The notes under the pieces: model-generated | The model's database searches: none | What the model saw: only the letters and a program-made list of their open reading frames with translations | What the model was told of the DNA's origin: nothing | Made by a program: the position numbers and the translations under genes | NCBI GenBank assembly: GCA_009920765.1 | Contig: RFZJ01000040.1 | Span: 1-35,297, forward strand | Reading direction: 5' to 3' | From: Planctomycetota bacterium | GTDB taxonomy: Bacteria; Planctomycetota; Planctomycetia; Gemmatales; Gemmataceae | DNA length: 35,297 nt | In this document: piece by piece, positions 1-7,608 of the stretch | How the letters are laid out: each line of letters opens with the position of its first letter | Numbering within the stretch: the first letter of the stretch is position 1

Positions 1-435
1 AAATTCAATCCCAATCCCCAGCAGGTCTTGCATTGTTCGTTCATACTCTCGGCGAGTGAGCCTGCGAAAATATGTGATCGGATTTTTAGTTAGGGCAGCA
101 AGCCTCATTTCCTGCACGATCCAGCCAGCGATCAGTTCTCGATCCGCACTCCCGATCTGCGGTTCTTCTTTAGGGGGCATGTCGCCAAAGTTAAGCCGAT
201 TAAGAACTTCCTGCCAATGATCAACATCCTTGCCTTGAATGAAGTCTGGATTTAGTTTGTCGATCTTCAAGCCACCTTTTGGTTTAAGGGCACTGGAGTC
301 ATGGCATTTGGAGCAATGCTGTTTGAGGAGCGGGGCAACCTTGGCCAAAGGGATCGGCTCGGCAGCATTCATGGAACTACTGCTTATGATGCAAAAGATC
401 AGCAGCGTACAGATTCTGAAAGGCAAACTCTGCAT
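1..435 (-). CDS. Partial DUF1592-type planctomycete cytochrome c protein (N-terminal 145 aa)
   Basis: This is the N-terminal part of a secreted haem protein; the gene continues beyond the left edge. The start is an ATG at 435 preceded by the strong site GAGGAGGT. The translation opens with a Sec signal (MQSLPFRICTLLIFCIIS, then an AAE cleavage region), followed by a CSKCH haem c motif at about residue 41 and the phrase GDMPPKEEP. It then enters RRLTRREYERTMQDLLGI, which matches the start of the DUF1587 module found in the large planctomycete PSCyt1/DUF1587/DUF1592/DUF1588/DUF1585 proteins. Those proteins usually run to about 700-900 residues, so most of the gene is missing here. They are predicted to be exported and are commonly encoded beside catabolic genes; their exact reaction is not established. 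The downstream DUF1080 and SASA genes on the same strand fit that setting. Family assignment is confident, function is not. Confidence 0.85.
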   Translation of the reverse strand, partial: MQSLPFRICTLLIFCIISSSSMNAAEPIPLAKVAPLLKQHCSKCHDSSALKPKGGLKIDKLNPDFIQGKDVDHWQEVLNRLNFGDMPPKEEPQIGSADRELIAGWIVQEMRLAALTKNPITYFRRLTRREYERTMQDLLGIGIEF

Positions 436-506
436 AACTACCTCCTCAAAACAGATTTACAGCATCTCTCAACATTATTCTATTGGTTCAGAGAGAGGTA
501 AAGGGT

Positions 507-1166
507 TCATTCCTGTGGTTTTACGCGGATACGACGAAAATAAACGATGCTGCCCGGGTCGTGACTCTGAATCGCAAAGGTGCCGCTCGAAAGCGACAGC
601 CCACTCTTCGCATTAACGGGCAGTTCCACATCATGCGTGGTTTCTCCATTAACCTTCAACACAACTTTGTTGCCGCGAACCAAGAGATGGCACTCGAACC
701 ACTCATCATCTTTTAGCAGAACCTTGTCAAGTGGCTTGGTGGGGTAGATGGCGCCAGTCCGATACCTTTGGTCGCTACCGGTGTTGTTGATCTGAAACTC
801 GAACCCCTTTGCCGGGATCCCTTTCGCCTGATATGCCGTGTGAAAGAAAATACCGGAGTTTCCCTTCGGACGAGTCTTCACCTCGGCCTTCAATTCAAAG
901 TTTTTAAAGTTTGCCTTAAGAACCGGACCATTGTAGTACAGGTGGGTCAACTTTGATGGGCCCGCAACGATCAGTCCATCTTCCACCTTGAAGGCTTTGA
1001 AATCTTCGGCAGTTTTCCAGTCATCCAGGCTTTTACCATCGAACAGGTCAAACCAACCGTCTTTGTCTGGGGTAGGTTCGGCAGCACGAACCAAATTGGA
1101 ATATACCACGATAAATAGCACCATCGCCATTGCTGCCAACACCAACAATTTTTTAACTCGCAACAT
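507..1166 (-). CDS. Secreted DUF1080 (3-keto-disaccharide hydrolase domain) protein
   Basis: This 219-residue exported protein consists of a signal peptide (MLRVKKLLVLAAMAMVLF onward, cleavage near VRAAEP) and one DUF1080 jelly-roll domain. Diagnostic phrases are GWFDLFDGKSLDDWK near the mature N-terminus, GNSGIFFHTAY in the middle, and an ending IQSHDPGSIVYFRRIRVKP. DUF1080 is now named 3-keto-disaccharide hydrolase and resembles concanavalin-like glycan-binding folds; in planctomycetes it is highly multiplied and tied to extracellular carbohydrate use. The chosen ATG at 1166 has GGAG seven bases upstream. An in-frame ATG at 1172 lies too close to that site, and the longer frame to 1214 adds a non-signal-like stretch. 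The gene lies between the SASA esterase and the DUF1592 gene on the same strand, with gaps of 82 and 71 bp, so co-transcription is plausible. Substrate unknown. Confidence 0.85.
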   Translation of the reverse strand: MLRVKKLLVLAAMAMVLFIVVYSNLVRAAEPTPDKDGWFDLFDGKSLDDWKTAEDFKAFKVEDGLIVAGPSKLTHLYYNGPVLKANFKNFELKAEVKTRPKGNSGIFFHTAYQAKGIPAKGFEFQINNTGSDQRYRTGAIYPTKPLDKVLLKDDEWFECHLLVRGNKVVLKVNGETTHDVELPVNAKSGLSLSSGTFAIQSHDPGSIVYFRRIRVKPQE

Positions 1167-1248
1167 TGTCATACTCCGTAGCAGAATAGAAAGAGAACGC
1201 CCGGGGAAGATCAATCCACCGAGCGTTCACAATTAACATTTGGGAAGC

Positions 1249-2688
1249 TTACTTCCAGTCATCGGTTCGGAATGGAGAAGCAGGCAAACCTTCTTTGTTT
1301 GAAAGATTGGGTTCTGCTTCTTCATGCCAGCCAAATCGCACAGCAACAGGCTTGGTAACGCCTTCTGCACTTACGATGATGGATTTACCAACAACAACAG
1401 CCTTGGCATCAACAAACTTTTTGTCTTCACCTGCAATGGTAAAGAAGGAAAGAGGTTTACCATCGCGGGAAACCAGGCCTCCGCCAACGTGGTTGAACTC
1501 CAACTCGATCTTATCGCCAGAAACCTTCATCGATTTATACAGTGGGCCTGAATAAACCAAATCACTTTTCCCGTAAGTATTGGCAAGCGCCCAAAGGGCC
1601 AGCCTTTTACCCACATCTTGCTTGTTTTTCGGGTGGATATCCTTCAAGTTGCTGATATCGGTGGTAACTGCCATCCCTGTGTAAGGGATTTTAAGCGTTG
1701 CAGTTTGTGCTTCCCAGATGCCAGGCAAGCCCGAAGTGGCTGGTTTGCCATCTACCATCGCCCTGTTGTAATCATAAGGAGCAAGCTGAACGAAATAGAA
1801 AGGCATGACTTCATCATTCCAAACTTTTCTCCAGCCATTGATCAAAGCTTTTTTCTTTTCGTAGTAAAGCATGCCTTCGCCATTGTTGGATTCACCCTGA
1901 TACCAGAGTGCACCACGAATTGCGTAAGGAACAAGCGGAGCAATCATGCCGTTGTACAATGCCAATGGCGTTTGGATATTAATCGCCCCTTTGTCATTCT
2001 TTGAAGGGAAGGAGGCAAGCTTGCTGGAAATATCATTTAGAGCAGGAACGCTATTAAAGCCTTCTGGATTTGTCCAAGGCTCAATACGGGTACCACCCCA
2101 GTTGGAACCAATCAATCCCACGGGAACATTCAATTCCTTTTGAAGATTCACTGCAAAGTAATAACCTACTGCAGTGAAGTTGCCTGCAGTTGCAGGTGAA
2201 CAAACCTGCCAGCTTCCGCTTTTAACATCTGTTTGAGGTTTATCAGCGGGAACATTAGGAATTTTGATATGACGAATGGTGGGATATTTGGCATTAGCCA
2301 CTTCTTCTTTGGGGTTCATGGAAGAATTGACCGACCATTCCATGTTGGATTGGCCGGAGCAAAGCCAAACTTCGCCAAAAAGAACATCATTGAACTCAAC
2401 CTTGGAAGAACCTTCAACCTTAACAACATGAGGCCCGCCTGCTTTCATGGCAGGAAGCTGAACCATCCATTTACCATTTGCATCAGCCTTGGCCTTGGCG
2501 GAAGCTTCACCGATGGAAACAGTAACCTCGGTACCGGGATTATCCCAGCCCCAAACAGGAACAGCCCGGTCGCGTTGTAGCACCATGCTGTTGCTAAAAA
2601 TCTTAGGCAGTTTAACTTCAGCGTTGGCAATGGAAACAAACCCCATCCAACAAATCGAAACTGCGCCCAGAAACCATTGAGCTCTCAT
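1249..2688 (-). CDS. Sialate O-acetylesterase (SASA family), secreted
   Basis: A 479-residue exported esterase of the SGNH-like SASA family, which removes acetyl groups from sialic acids or other acetylated sugars. A signal peptide (MRAQWFLGAVSICWMGF, cleavage after ANA) leads into LPKIFSNSMVLQRDRAVPVW, the usual family opening. The nucleophile block is SGQSNMEW, followed by ALWYQGESN and the DISNLKDIHPKNK block that carries the Asp/His of the catalytic site. A beta-sandwich-like C-terminus ends with VAVRFGWHEEAEPNL. Length is normal for the family. The ATG at 2688 is chosen because it starts a proper signal peptide and has GGAG upstream; the open frame continues to 2736 without a better start. 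It is the first gene of a same-strand set with DUF1080 and DUF1592 genes, suggesting breakdown of acetylated polysaccharides (inference). Confidence 0.9.
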   Translation of the reverse strand: MRAQWFLGAVSICWMGFVSIANAEVKLPKIFSNSMVLQRDRAVPVWGWDNPGTEVTVSIGEASAKAKADANGKWMVQLPAMKAGGPHVVKVEGSSKVEFNDVLFGEVWLCSGQSNMEWSVNSSMNPKEEVANAKYPTIRHIKIPNVPADKPQTDVKSGSWQVCSPATAGNFTAVGYYFAVNLQKELNVPVGLIGSNWGGTRIEPWTNPEGFNSVPALNDISSKLASFPSKNDKGAINIQTPLALYNGMIAPLVPYAIRGALWYQGESNNGEGMLYYEKKKALINGWRKVWNDEVMPFYFVQLAPYDYNRAMVDGKPATSGLPGIWEAQTATLKIPYTGMAVTTDISNLKDIHPKNKQDVGKRLALWALANTYGKSDLVYSGPLYKSMKVSGDKIELEFNHVGGGLVSRDGKPLSFFTIAGEDKKFVDAKAVVVGKSIIVSAEGVTKPVAVRFGWHEEAEPNLSNKEGLPASPFRTDDWK

Positions 2689-3020
2689 AATAAAACATCT
2701 CCAAGAAGTTAGGAAAAACACCCAGGGAAGGAACACCTCACCCAGCTAAAACACAAATTTCAACTTAAGCAAGAAACAATATTCTACCTTCTGGAATTAC
2801 AATTGCCATGATTTAATAAAGTGCTGAAAGTAAAATCTTACCCTGCACGGCATCCAGAAATAGCAAGACCAAATCTGCTGGCAAAAGACCATGAAAATAG
2901 GCAATATTTCAGGGTAAAAACCAAGGTTTTGTCTTCCCACTTTGCCTTGATTACCACAAAAAATGATCCGAAAGATTGGTCTTTTTTTTTCTCTGCCGTG
3001 TGAAGTAATATCTGAAATGT
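2689..3020. other. Intergenic region with no convincing gene
   Basis: This stretch lies between the SASA esterase start (minus strand) and the GC-rich block near 3021. It is AT-rich, and its short open frames have no ribosome site or recognisable product. The only notable item is a run of nine T at 2982-2990, preceded by a weak four-pair hairpin (2965-2968 with 2978-2981). It should contain the promoter of the esterase gene, but I cannot place one with confidence. Confidence 0.6.
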
Positions 3021-3200
3021 CGGGAGTCAAAGTGTGAAAGCAATGACTTCGGTAGGCAGCGGCCGGGATGGATCAAGCATGATGCTTGTGACTTGGCCGT
3101 GGATTAAAGAAGAGCATGGATGCAGCTTCTAGCCGCAACTACAATTCTTCCGTTCCTACCCAACCCGGGGGACCGCTTCCCCAGGTCGACCCCCTAGATT
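3021..3200. ncRNA. Candidate structured RNA of unknown family
   Basis: This block is clearly richer in G+C than its flanks and is dense in complementary segments. They are: AGTCA 3025-3029 with TGACT 3044-3048; GGTAGG 3051-3056 with CCTACC 3155-3160, enclosing GCGGC 3059-3063 with GCCGC 3132-3136; CAAGCA 3074-3079 with TGCTTG 3083-3088; AGAAG 3108-3112 with CTTCT 3126-3130, capped by GCA/TGC; and GGGGGACC 3167-3174 with GGTC 3184-3187 plus CCCC 3191-3194. These nest into one enclosing stem with internal hairpins plus flanking hairpins. I compared it by eye with SRP RNA, tmRNA, RNase P, 6S and 5S RNA and found no match. The strand is undetermined. It could also be a leader of the PseG-like gene, which starts 186 bp downstream. 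Confidence 0.35.
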
Positions 3201-3385
3201 TGCACCATTGATATTTTGTGAAATGTCAGGAGAAAAGATGCGTCTTTTCAATGGCATGGATGAGGCCGGGAAAGGCTGGACACCTTTTCCGTCGTGATTC
3301 TCCTTGGCTTTGTAGCAAGGTAGATAGCGTAAATGGGGTCGCAATTAGCGACCATTACATCATAATTTTCCAATGGAACAGGAAG

Positions 3386-4459
3386 ATGACCCGAGCACCA
3401 GTTATTATTCGCGTTGATGCAAATCCCGAACAAGGTTACGAGCAAATGACTCGTTGCCTGGTTTTAGCAGCAGCCCTGCAAAGAAGAAGACGACAAGCTT
3501 TTTTCCTTTCCTCTTTCAACCCAGGTTCCCTTGGTTTTCAAATCAAACGGGCGGGCTTTGAATGGATGGAAGCAAGCGCCCCCTTGGGCTCTGCAGAGGA
3601 CTTGGCAGAAGTATTGCAAGAATCACGCAGAATCGGAGCCTCTGCTATTTTTGTTGACTCCCCCATTGCAACCGGCGAATACCTCGCAACATTAAAAGAT
3701 TCAGGCGTAATGGTTGTTTCGGTTGATCACCATGCGCAAGGCGACTTCCCTTCAAACATCGTTTTCAATCCACTACTTGGCCCATCCATCGAAGCCTACG
3801 ATATCCCCAAAGGCACCCAGGTTCTTGCAGGCGAGCGCTACGCACTTGTTCGCTCTGAAATCCGCAGGGTTAGGGCCATACGATCTCAGGAACCACTTCC
3901 ACCTTACAAAGCAGTGATTGCACTCGGTGATTCCGATCCGAACAATCAAGCTGGGGAAATCGCCATGCAATTGGTAAACACCCCGAAGGTAAGCCGGGTT
4001 GATATCCTTGCAAGATCCTATTACTCGAACATTGATGCGCTGCGAAAGTTAGCAGAGCAATCGGAAGGGAAAATAGGGGTGTTCACCGAACCCTCGGAAA
4101 TCCCACCCAAACTTTCCCGTGCTCACTTTGCAATCACTGCGGGGAATTCGTGGTCGCTTGAATTCGCATGCATTGGCTTGCCCCAACTAATCATCGTGCA
4201 AAATGAAGCCCATTGGCCAACCGCTACCAGATTGGAAGAAGAAGGCGCTGCTGCCTGCCTGGGCTGGCACGAAACCCTCAATCCTTCCATTCTTCGTGAA
4301 GCTGTTGTTGATCTTCTTGATGACAACCTCGAACGACAATCAATGTCTCGATGTGGCAGGTATCTCATCGATGGAAGGGGTAACGACCGAATCGTAACCG
4401 CTTTTGAAGTGATGATGCATCCTTACCAACAAATGGAAAGAATCCGCGAAGCCGCATAA
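3386..4459 (+). CDS. PseG/SpsG-like nucleotide-sugar hydrolase or glycosyltransferase-fold protein
   Basis: A 357-residue protein related to PseG (UDP-2,4-diacetamido-2,4,6-trideoxy-beta-L-altropyranose hydrolase) and SpsG, GT-B fold proteins used in pseudaminic acid or spore-coat sugar synthesis. Matching landmarks are IIRVDANPEQGYEQMTRC at the N-terminus, VVSVDHHAQ, VLAGERYALVRSEIR, ALGDSDPNN (family GGSDPxN) and AGNSWSLEFACIGLPQLIIV (family AGGSTxWExxCLGLP). The catalytic histidine of the usual GHVMRC motif (His17 in Campylobacter PseG) is absent: the aligned residues here read EQMTRC. The true reaction is therefore uncertain. The ATG at 3386 is chosen because family similarity starts there and GGA lies eight bases upstream; the frame extends to 3218 with unrelated sequence. 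No other pseudaminate genes are nearby. A strong terminator follows. Confidence 0.7.
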   Translation: MTRAPVIIRVDANPEQGYEQMTRCLVLAAALQRRRRQAFFLSSFNPGSLGFQIKRAGFEWMEASAPLGSAEDLAEVLQESRRIGASAIFVDSPIATGEYLATLKDSGVMVVSVDHHAQGDFPSNIVFNPLLGPSIEAYDIPKGTQVLAGERYALVRSEIRRVRAIRSQEPLPPYKAVIALGDSDPNNQAGEIAMQLVNTPKVSRVDILARSYYSNIDALRKLAEQSEGKIGVFTEPSEIPPKLSRAHFAITAGNSWSLEFACIGLPQLIIVQNEAHWPTATRLEEEGAAACLGWHETLNPSILREAVVDLLDDNLERQSMSRCGRYLIDGRGNDRIVTAFEVMMHPYQQMERIREAA

Positions 4460-4483
4460 TTCCTTTCCCTGCTAAATAAACTT

Positions 4484-4519
4484 CAAGCCATGCTCTAAAA
4501 GGCATGGCTTGTTTTTTTT
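4484..4519 (+). terminator. Intrinsic terminator after the PseG-like gene
   Basis: A perfect 10-bp stem (CAAGCCATGC with GCATGGCTTG) around an 8-base loop is followed at once by eight T. It lies 25 bp past the stop codon and separates this gene from polX. Confidence 0.9.
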
Positions 4520-4595
4520 AATACCGCCATGCTTGATATTCACTCTTAAATACCTTAGGTTCAACTTTCACTAATTTCTTAAGGGAGGTTCGCCC

Positions 4596-6353
4596 ATGGA
4601 TAATCAACAAGTTTCAGCAGTTTTGGCAGAAGTCGGAACCTTGATGGAATTATTAGGCGAAAATCAATTCAAGGTGAATGCTTATGCAAATGCGTCCCGC
4701 ACTATTAGCCAATTGACCGATGAAATAGCCTCTTATGTAAACAAGGGCACCCTTGGAGAAATAGATGGAATTGGCTCAACGCTGCAAGAAAAAATCACCT
4801 CTCTGGTAAAAACTGGAAAACTCGAATACCTCGAAGAGCTAAGGGCCAAAGTTCCACCGGGCTTGGTGAAAATGCTCGCAATTCAAGGCCTGGGGCCCAA
4901 GAAAGTCAAAGCCCTATACGATCAACTTCAAATTGATTCACTCGAAAAACTTAAGTCCGCCTGCACGGATGGAAAGGTTGCAGAGCTCAAAGGTTTTGGA
5001 GCCAAGACCCAGCAAAAAATCCTCGAGGGAATCGATTTTCTTGGATCTGTTGCCGGAAGAGTGCGACTAGATGAAGCCGACTCCGTTGCAAACACGCTTC
5101 TTAATATTTTAAAAGACATGAAAGAAGTCATTCGGATAGAAGTATGTGGCAGCTTGCGTAGAAGAAAAGAAACGGTCAAGGATATCGATGTCCTAGTTTC
5201 TTCGAAAAATCCTGCTCCCATAATGGAAAAGTTTGTGAACGCCCCGGGAGTGATCCAAGTGCTTGGGCATGGAGAGACAAAATCCAGCATTTTTGTTGAA
5301 GCCCTGGTAAATGGCAGCAAGATAAAAATGCAAGCCGACCTTAGGGTGATCAAGGATGAGGAATTTCCCTTTGCACTGGCTTATTTCACAGGCAGCAAAG
5401 AACACAATGTTGCAATGCGATCACGAGCCATAGAATTCGGCCTTAAGCTAAATGAATATGGACTAACTGGCGAAAAGAAAAGCATCAAATGCAAGACAGA
5501 ACAGGATATTTACAAGGCGCTAGACCTTCCTTACATTGCGCCAGAACTAAGGGAAGACTCAGGCGAAATGCATTCTGCCTTAAAAGGAACGCTTCCAGCC
5601 TTGGTCGAATCCAACCAAATCCAAGGAGTGTTTCACAACCACACGACTTACAGCGATGGTGCCAATACTTTGGAAGAAATGGCCAACAAAGCCAAAAGTC
5701 TTGGTTTGAAATACCTGGGCTTTGGGGATCACTCCCAATCGCTGACCGTTGCCAATGGTTTAAGCCCCGAACGAGTCAAAAAGCAAATCGCTGAAATCGA
5801 TGAGCTTAATTCTAAGATGAAGGGCTTTCGGATTTTCAAAGGTATCGAATGCGATATTCTTGCGGATGGTACACTGGATTATGATGATGAGATTTTAGAA
5901 CTCTTTGATTATGTAGTGGGTAGTGTCCACACTCATTTTCAAATGACCCGCGAAGAAATGACGCAAAGAATCATCAAGGCGATGAACCATCCTGCTATCA
6001 CCATGCTTGGCCACCTTACCGGCAGGCTTCTTTTACGAAGAGATGGATATGCGGTAAATCAAGAAGCGGTACTTCAAGAAGCAGTAAAAACCAAAACCTT
6101 GATTGAAATCAATGCGCACCCAATGAGATTGGATCTGGATTGGATTCATTGTAAACGAGCCAAGGAACTAGGCGTTAAACTCGTGATTAATCCTGATGCC
6201 CATAGCACCGAAGACCTGGGGTATTATGAATATGGAGTTTCTGTCGCCAGGCGGGGATGGCTCGAAAAAGATGAAATTTTCAACACACTCAGCACCAAAG
6301 ATGTAGAAGCATACTTCTCAGAGCGAAGAAAAGCCTTCTCTAAAAAGAAATAA
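4596..6353 (+). CDS. polX: Bacterial family X DNA polymerase/3'-5' exonuclease PolX
   Basis: A 585-residue PolX, a cytoplasmic repair enzyme that fills short gaps and carries a 3'-5' exonuclease. From the N-terminus: an 8-kDa-like helical domain with helix-hairpin-helix motifs (IDGIGSTLQEKI near residue 57 and IQGLGPKKVKALY near 96); the polymerase palm with CGSLRRRKETVKDIDVLV (Gly185-Ser186, catalytic Asp196 and Asp198, third Asp at 248); and a C-terminal PHP domain with HNHTTYSDG (His347, His349, Asp354), GDHS, INAHPMRLDL and VINPDAHS as metal ligands. Length matches the family norm of about 570-580. GGGAGG sits eight bases before the ATG. The gene stands alone between a terminator and a convergent DUF1559 gene, so it is probably transcribed by itself. 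No sign of damage; all catalytic residues I can check are present. Confidence 0.96.
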   Translation: MDNQQVSAVLAEVGTLMELLGENQFKVNAYANASRTISQLTDEIASYVNKGTLGEIDGIGSTLQEKITSLVKTGKLEYLEELRAKVPPGLVKMLAIQGLGPKKVKALYDQLQIDSLEKLKSACTDGKVAELKGFGAKTQQKILEGIDFLGSVAGRVRLDEADSVANTLLNILKDMKEVIRIEVCGSLRRRKETVKDIDVLVSSKNPAPIMEKFVNAPGVIQVLGHGETKSSIFVEALVNGSKIKMQADLRVIKDEEFPFALAYFTGSKEHNVAMRSRAIEFGLKLNEYGLTGEKKSIKCKTEQDIYKALDLPYIAPELREDSGEMHSALKGTLPALVESNQIQGVFHNHTTYSDGANTLEEMANKAKSLGLKYLGFGDHSQSLTVANGLSPERVKKQIAEIDELNSKMKGFRIFKGIECDILADGTLDYDDEILELFDYVVGSVHTHFQMTREEMTQRIIKAMNHPAITMLGHLTGRLLLRRDGYAVNQEAVLQEAVKTKTLIEINAHPMRLDLDWIHCKRAKELGVKLVINPDAHSTEDLGYYEYGVSVARRGWLEKDEIFNTLSTKDVEAYFSERRKAFSKKK

Positions 6354-6390
6354 ACCCAAGCTTTGAAGGTGTTAGGGAACGCCTTGGGTT
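6353..6390. terminator. Possible compact bidirectional terminator at convergent gene ends
   Basis: AACCCAAG (6353-6360) and CTTGGGTT (6383-6390) form an inverted repeat, and the interior adds AAGGTGTT/AACGCCTT pairing. It spans the 18-bp gap between polX and the convergent DUF1559 gene and overlaps both stop regions. There is no T-run, so termination is inferred from position and stem only. Confidence 0.3.
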
Positions 6391-7400
6391 ACTTCGCCAC
6401 CAGCCCGGGTTCCCAATGCTCGCCATACGATGGGATCAATACTATTTGGGATCGATTTTACCGACCCATCCATGAAAACTGAATTGACAATACCGGAGTG
6501 ATAACTGCGGGCGGGTATGACTGCAAAAGTCGGGGTATTAGTGGCATTACCTTCAGTAATTGAAACAAAATCGATGTCATAATCAACCCCTGCTGAATTA
6601 AAAGGAACCTTAGTATTGGGAGTAAAGTTCATGGTAAATCCAGCTTCATGAATTTTTGAATCGACCCACTCCGTATGGCCTGTCTCACCCTTAAAGGAAC
6701 CACCATAATTGCTGACTTGAGTTGGAGAAGTAGGCATAGGCGAGTTTAATGCAGAGGGATTACCGGTTCCCCTGAAATGCGGAGTGTACGCTTTGACTTC
6801 AGAAAAACCAAGTGTTTGACTGGTACCATCCAAGAACTGATTGATTCGCACATTTTGGCCCACCACAAAAGCCCCATCCCCACCCATACCGGATATGGAC
6901 GTTGGGGAAGGGTCAAAAATCAACCAAGACCCCATATTTGCAGCGTAATTCAAAGGAAAATGTGATGCAGAAGTTGGAGTCGCTCCTTCTCTTAGCACGG
7001 CTTTTATTTCGCTTGGACATATATAGGTATTCACACGCTGCTTGGTGACATTTGGCTGGACACTGTAAGGCTGTGAGAAATCTATCAGTCTCTGTAGATT
7101 TTCTTGTTCAATATAGGGCAGCAAAAGAGATTGAACCGACCATCCAGAAGATTTCCTCAATGGTGCAGGGGGGTTCAAGATAGGGTAAGAACCAGCAGTG
7201 GGGAAAAACTCATACGTCGTATAATGATTATGCAGAGCCAGGCCAATCTGCTTTAAATTATTGGCGCAAGAAAGTCTGGCAGCCGCTTCACGAACTTTTT
7301 GAACTGCGGGAAGAAGCAAGCCAATTAAAATCGCAATGATGGCTATAACCACAAGGAGCTCGATCAGGGTGAAAGCTTTTTTAAGGAAGGTCTGACGCAT
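6372..7400 (-). CDS. DUF1559 prepilin-like protein (H-x9-DG type)
   Basis: A 342-residue pseudopilin-like protein of the DUF1559 family, hugely expanded in planctomycetes. The N-terminus has a short basic leader (MRQTFLKKA) and the class III signal core [18 protein letters not shown], with the expected prepilin-peptidase site before the Phe and a long hydrophobic helix; then come [17 protein letters not shown] and [13 protein letters not shown]. The C-terminus carries the H-x9-DG motif ([18 protein letters not shown]). Such proteins are predicted to be processed by prepilin peptidase and held in or across the inner membrane; what they assemble into is unknown. The ATG at 7400 has AGGAG seven bases upstream and begins the canonical leader, so the extension to 7448 is rejected. 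It converges on polX and diverges from metG. A second family member is at 28012-28923. Confidence 0.93.
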   Translation of the reverse strand: MRQTFLKKAFTLIELLVVIAIIAILIGLLLPAVQKVREAAARLSCANNLKQIGLALHNHYTTYEFFPTAGSYPILNPPAPLRKSSGWSVQSLLLPYIEQENLQRLIDFSQPYSVQPNVTKQRVNTYICPSEIKAVLREGATPTSASHFPLNYAANMGSWLIFDPSPTSISGMGGDGAFVVGQNVRINQFLDGTSQTLGFSEVKAYTPHFRGTGNPSALNSPMPTSPTQVSNYGGSFKGETGHTEWVDSKIHEAGFTMNFTPNTKVPFNSAGVDYDIDFVSITEGNATNTPTFAVIPARSYHSGIVNSVFMDGSVKSIPNSIDPIVWRALGTRAGGEVTQGVP

Positions 7401-7555
7401 GTGGAAACTCCTAAGCGCGCTTTTATTGATACTGAGTCTCAAAATCAATCTAAAACTAAATTAGTACTCTTTCAACCAAGCGTCAACCTTTTTTTATTTT
7501 TTTCTTTCTCCTGCTCTTTCCCTTTCTGAGTTTCTGTTTTTTTAACCACAATTTT

Positions 7556-7564
7556 TGCTAGAAT
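7556..7564 (+). promoter_or_regulatory. Possible extended -10 promoter element for metG
   Basis: TGCTAGAAT (extended -10 of the TGnTAnnAT form) ends 44 bp before the metG start. No good -35 box is visible. The identical nonamer precedes the methyltransferase gene at 23368. Confidence 0.3.
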
Positions 7565-7608
7565 TACCTACTTAAGATTTTCCCTCTTTCCCGTTACAAA
7601 GGTTCCTT

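Noticed and set aside
2965..2990. T-run with a small hairpin as a terminator
   Set aside because: The stem has only four pairs and no plus-strand gene lies upstream.
3116..3211. 31-codon open frame (MDAASSRNYNSSVPTQ...) in the GC-rich island
   Set aside because: Its ribosome site is poor and the DNA is better explained by the pairing of the candidate RNA; it has no recognisable product.
3218..3385. Upstream extension of the PseG-like frame
   Set aside because: The residues do not resemble the family and the supported ATG at 3386 fits the conserved start.
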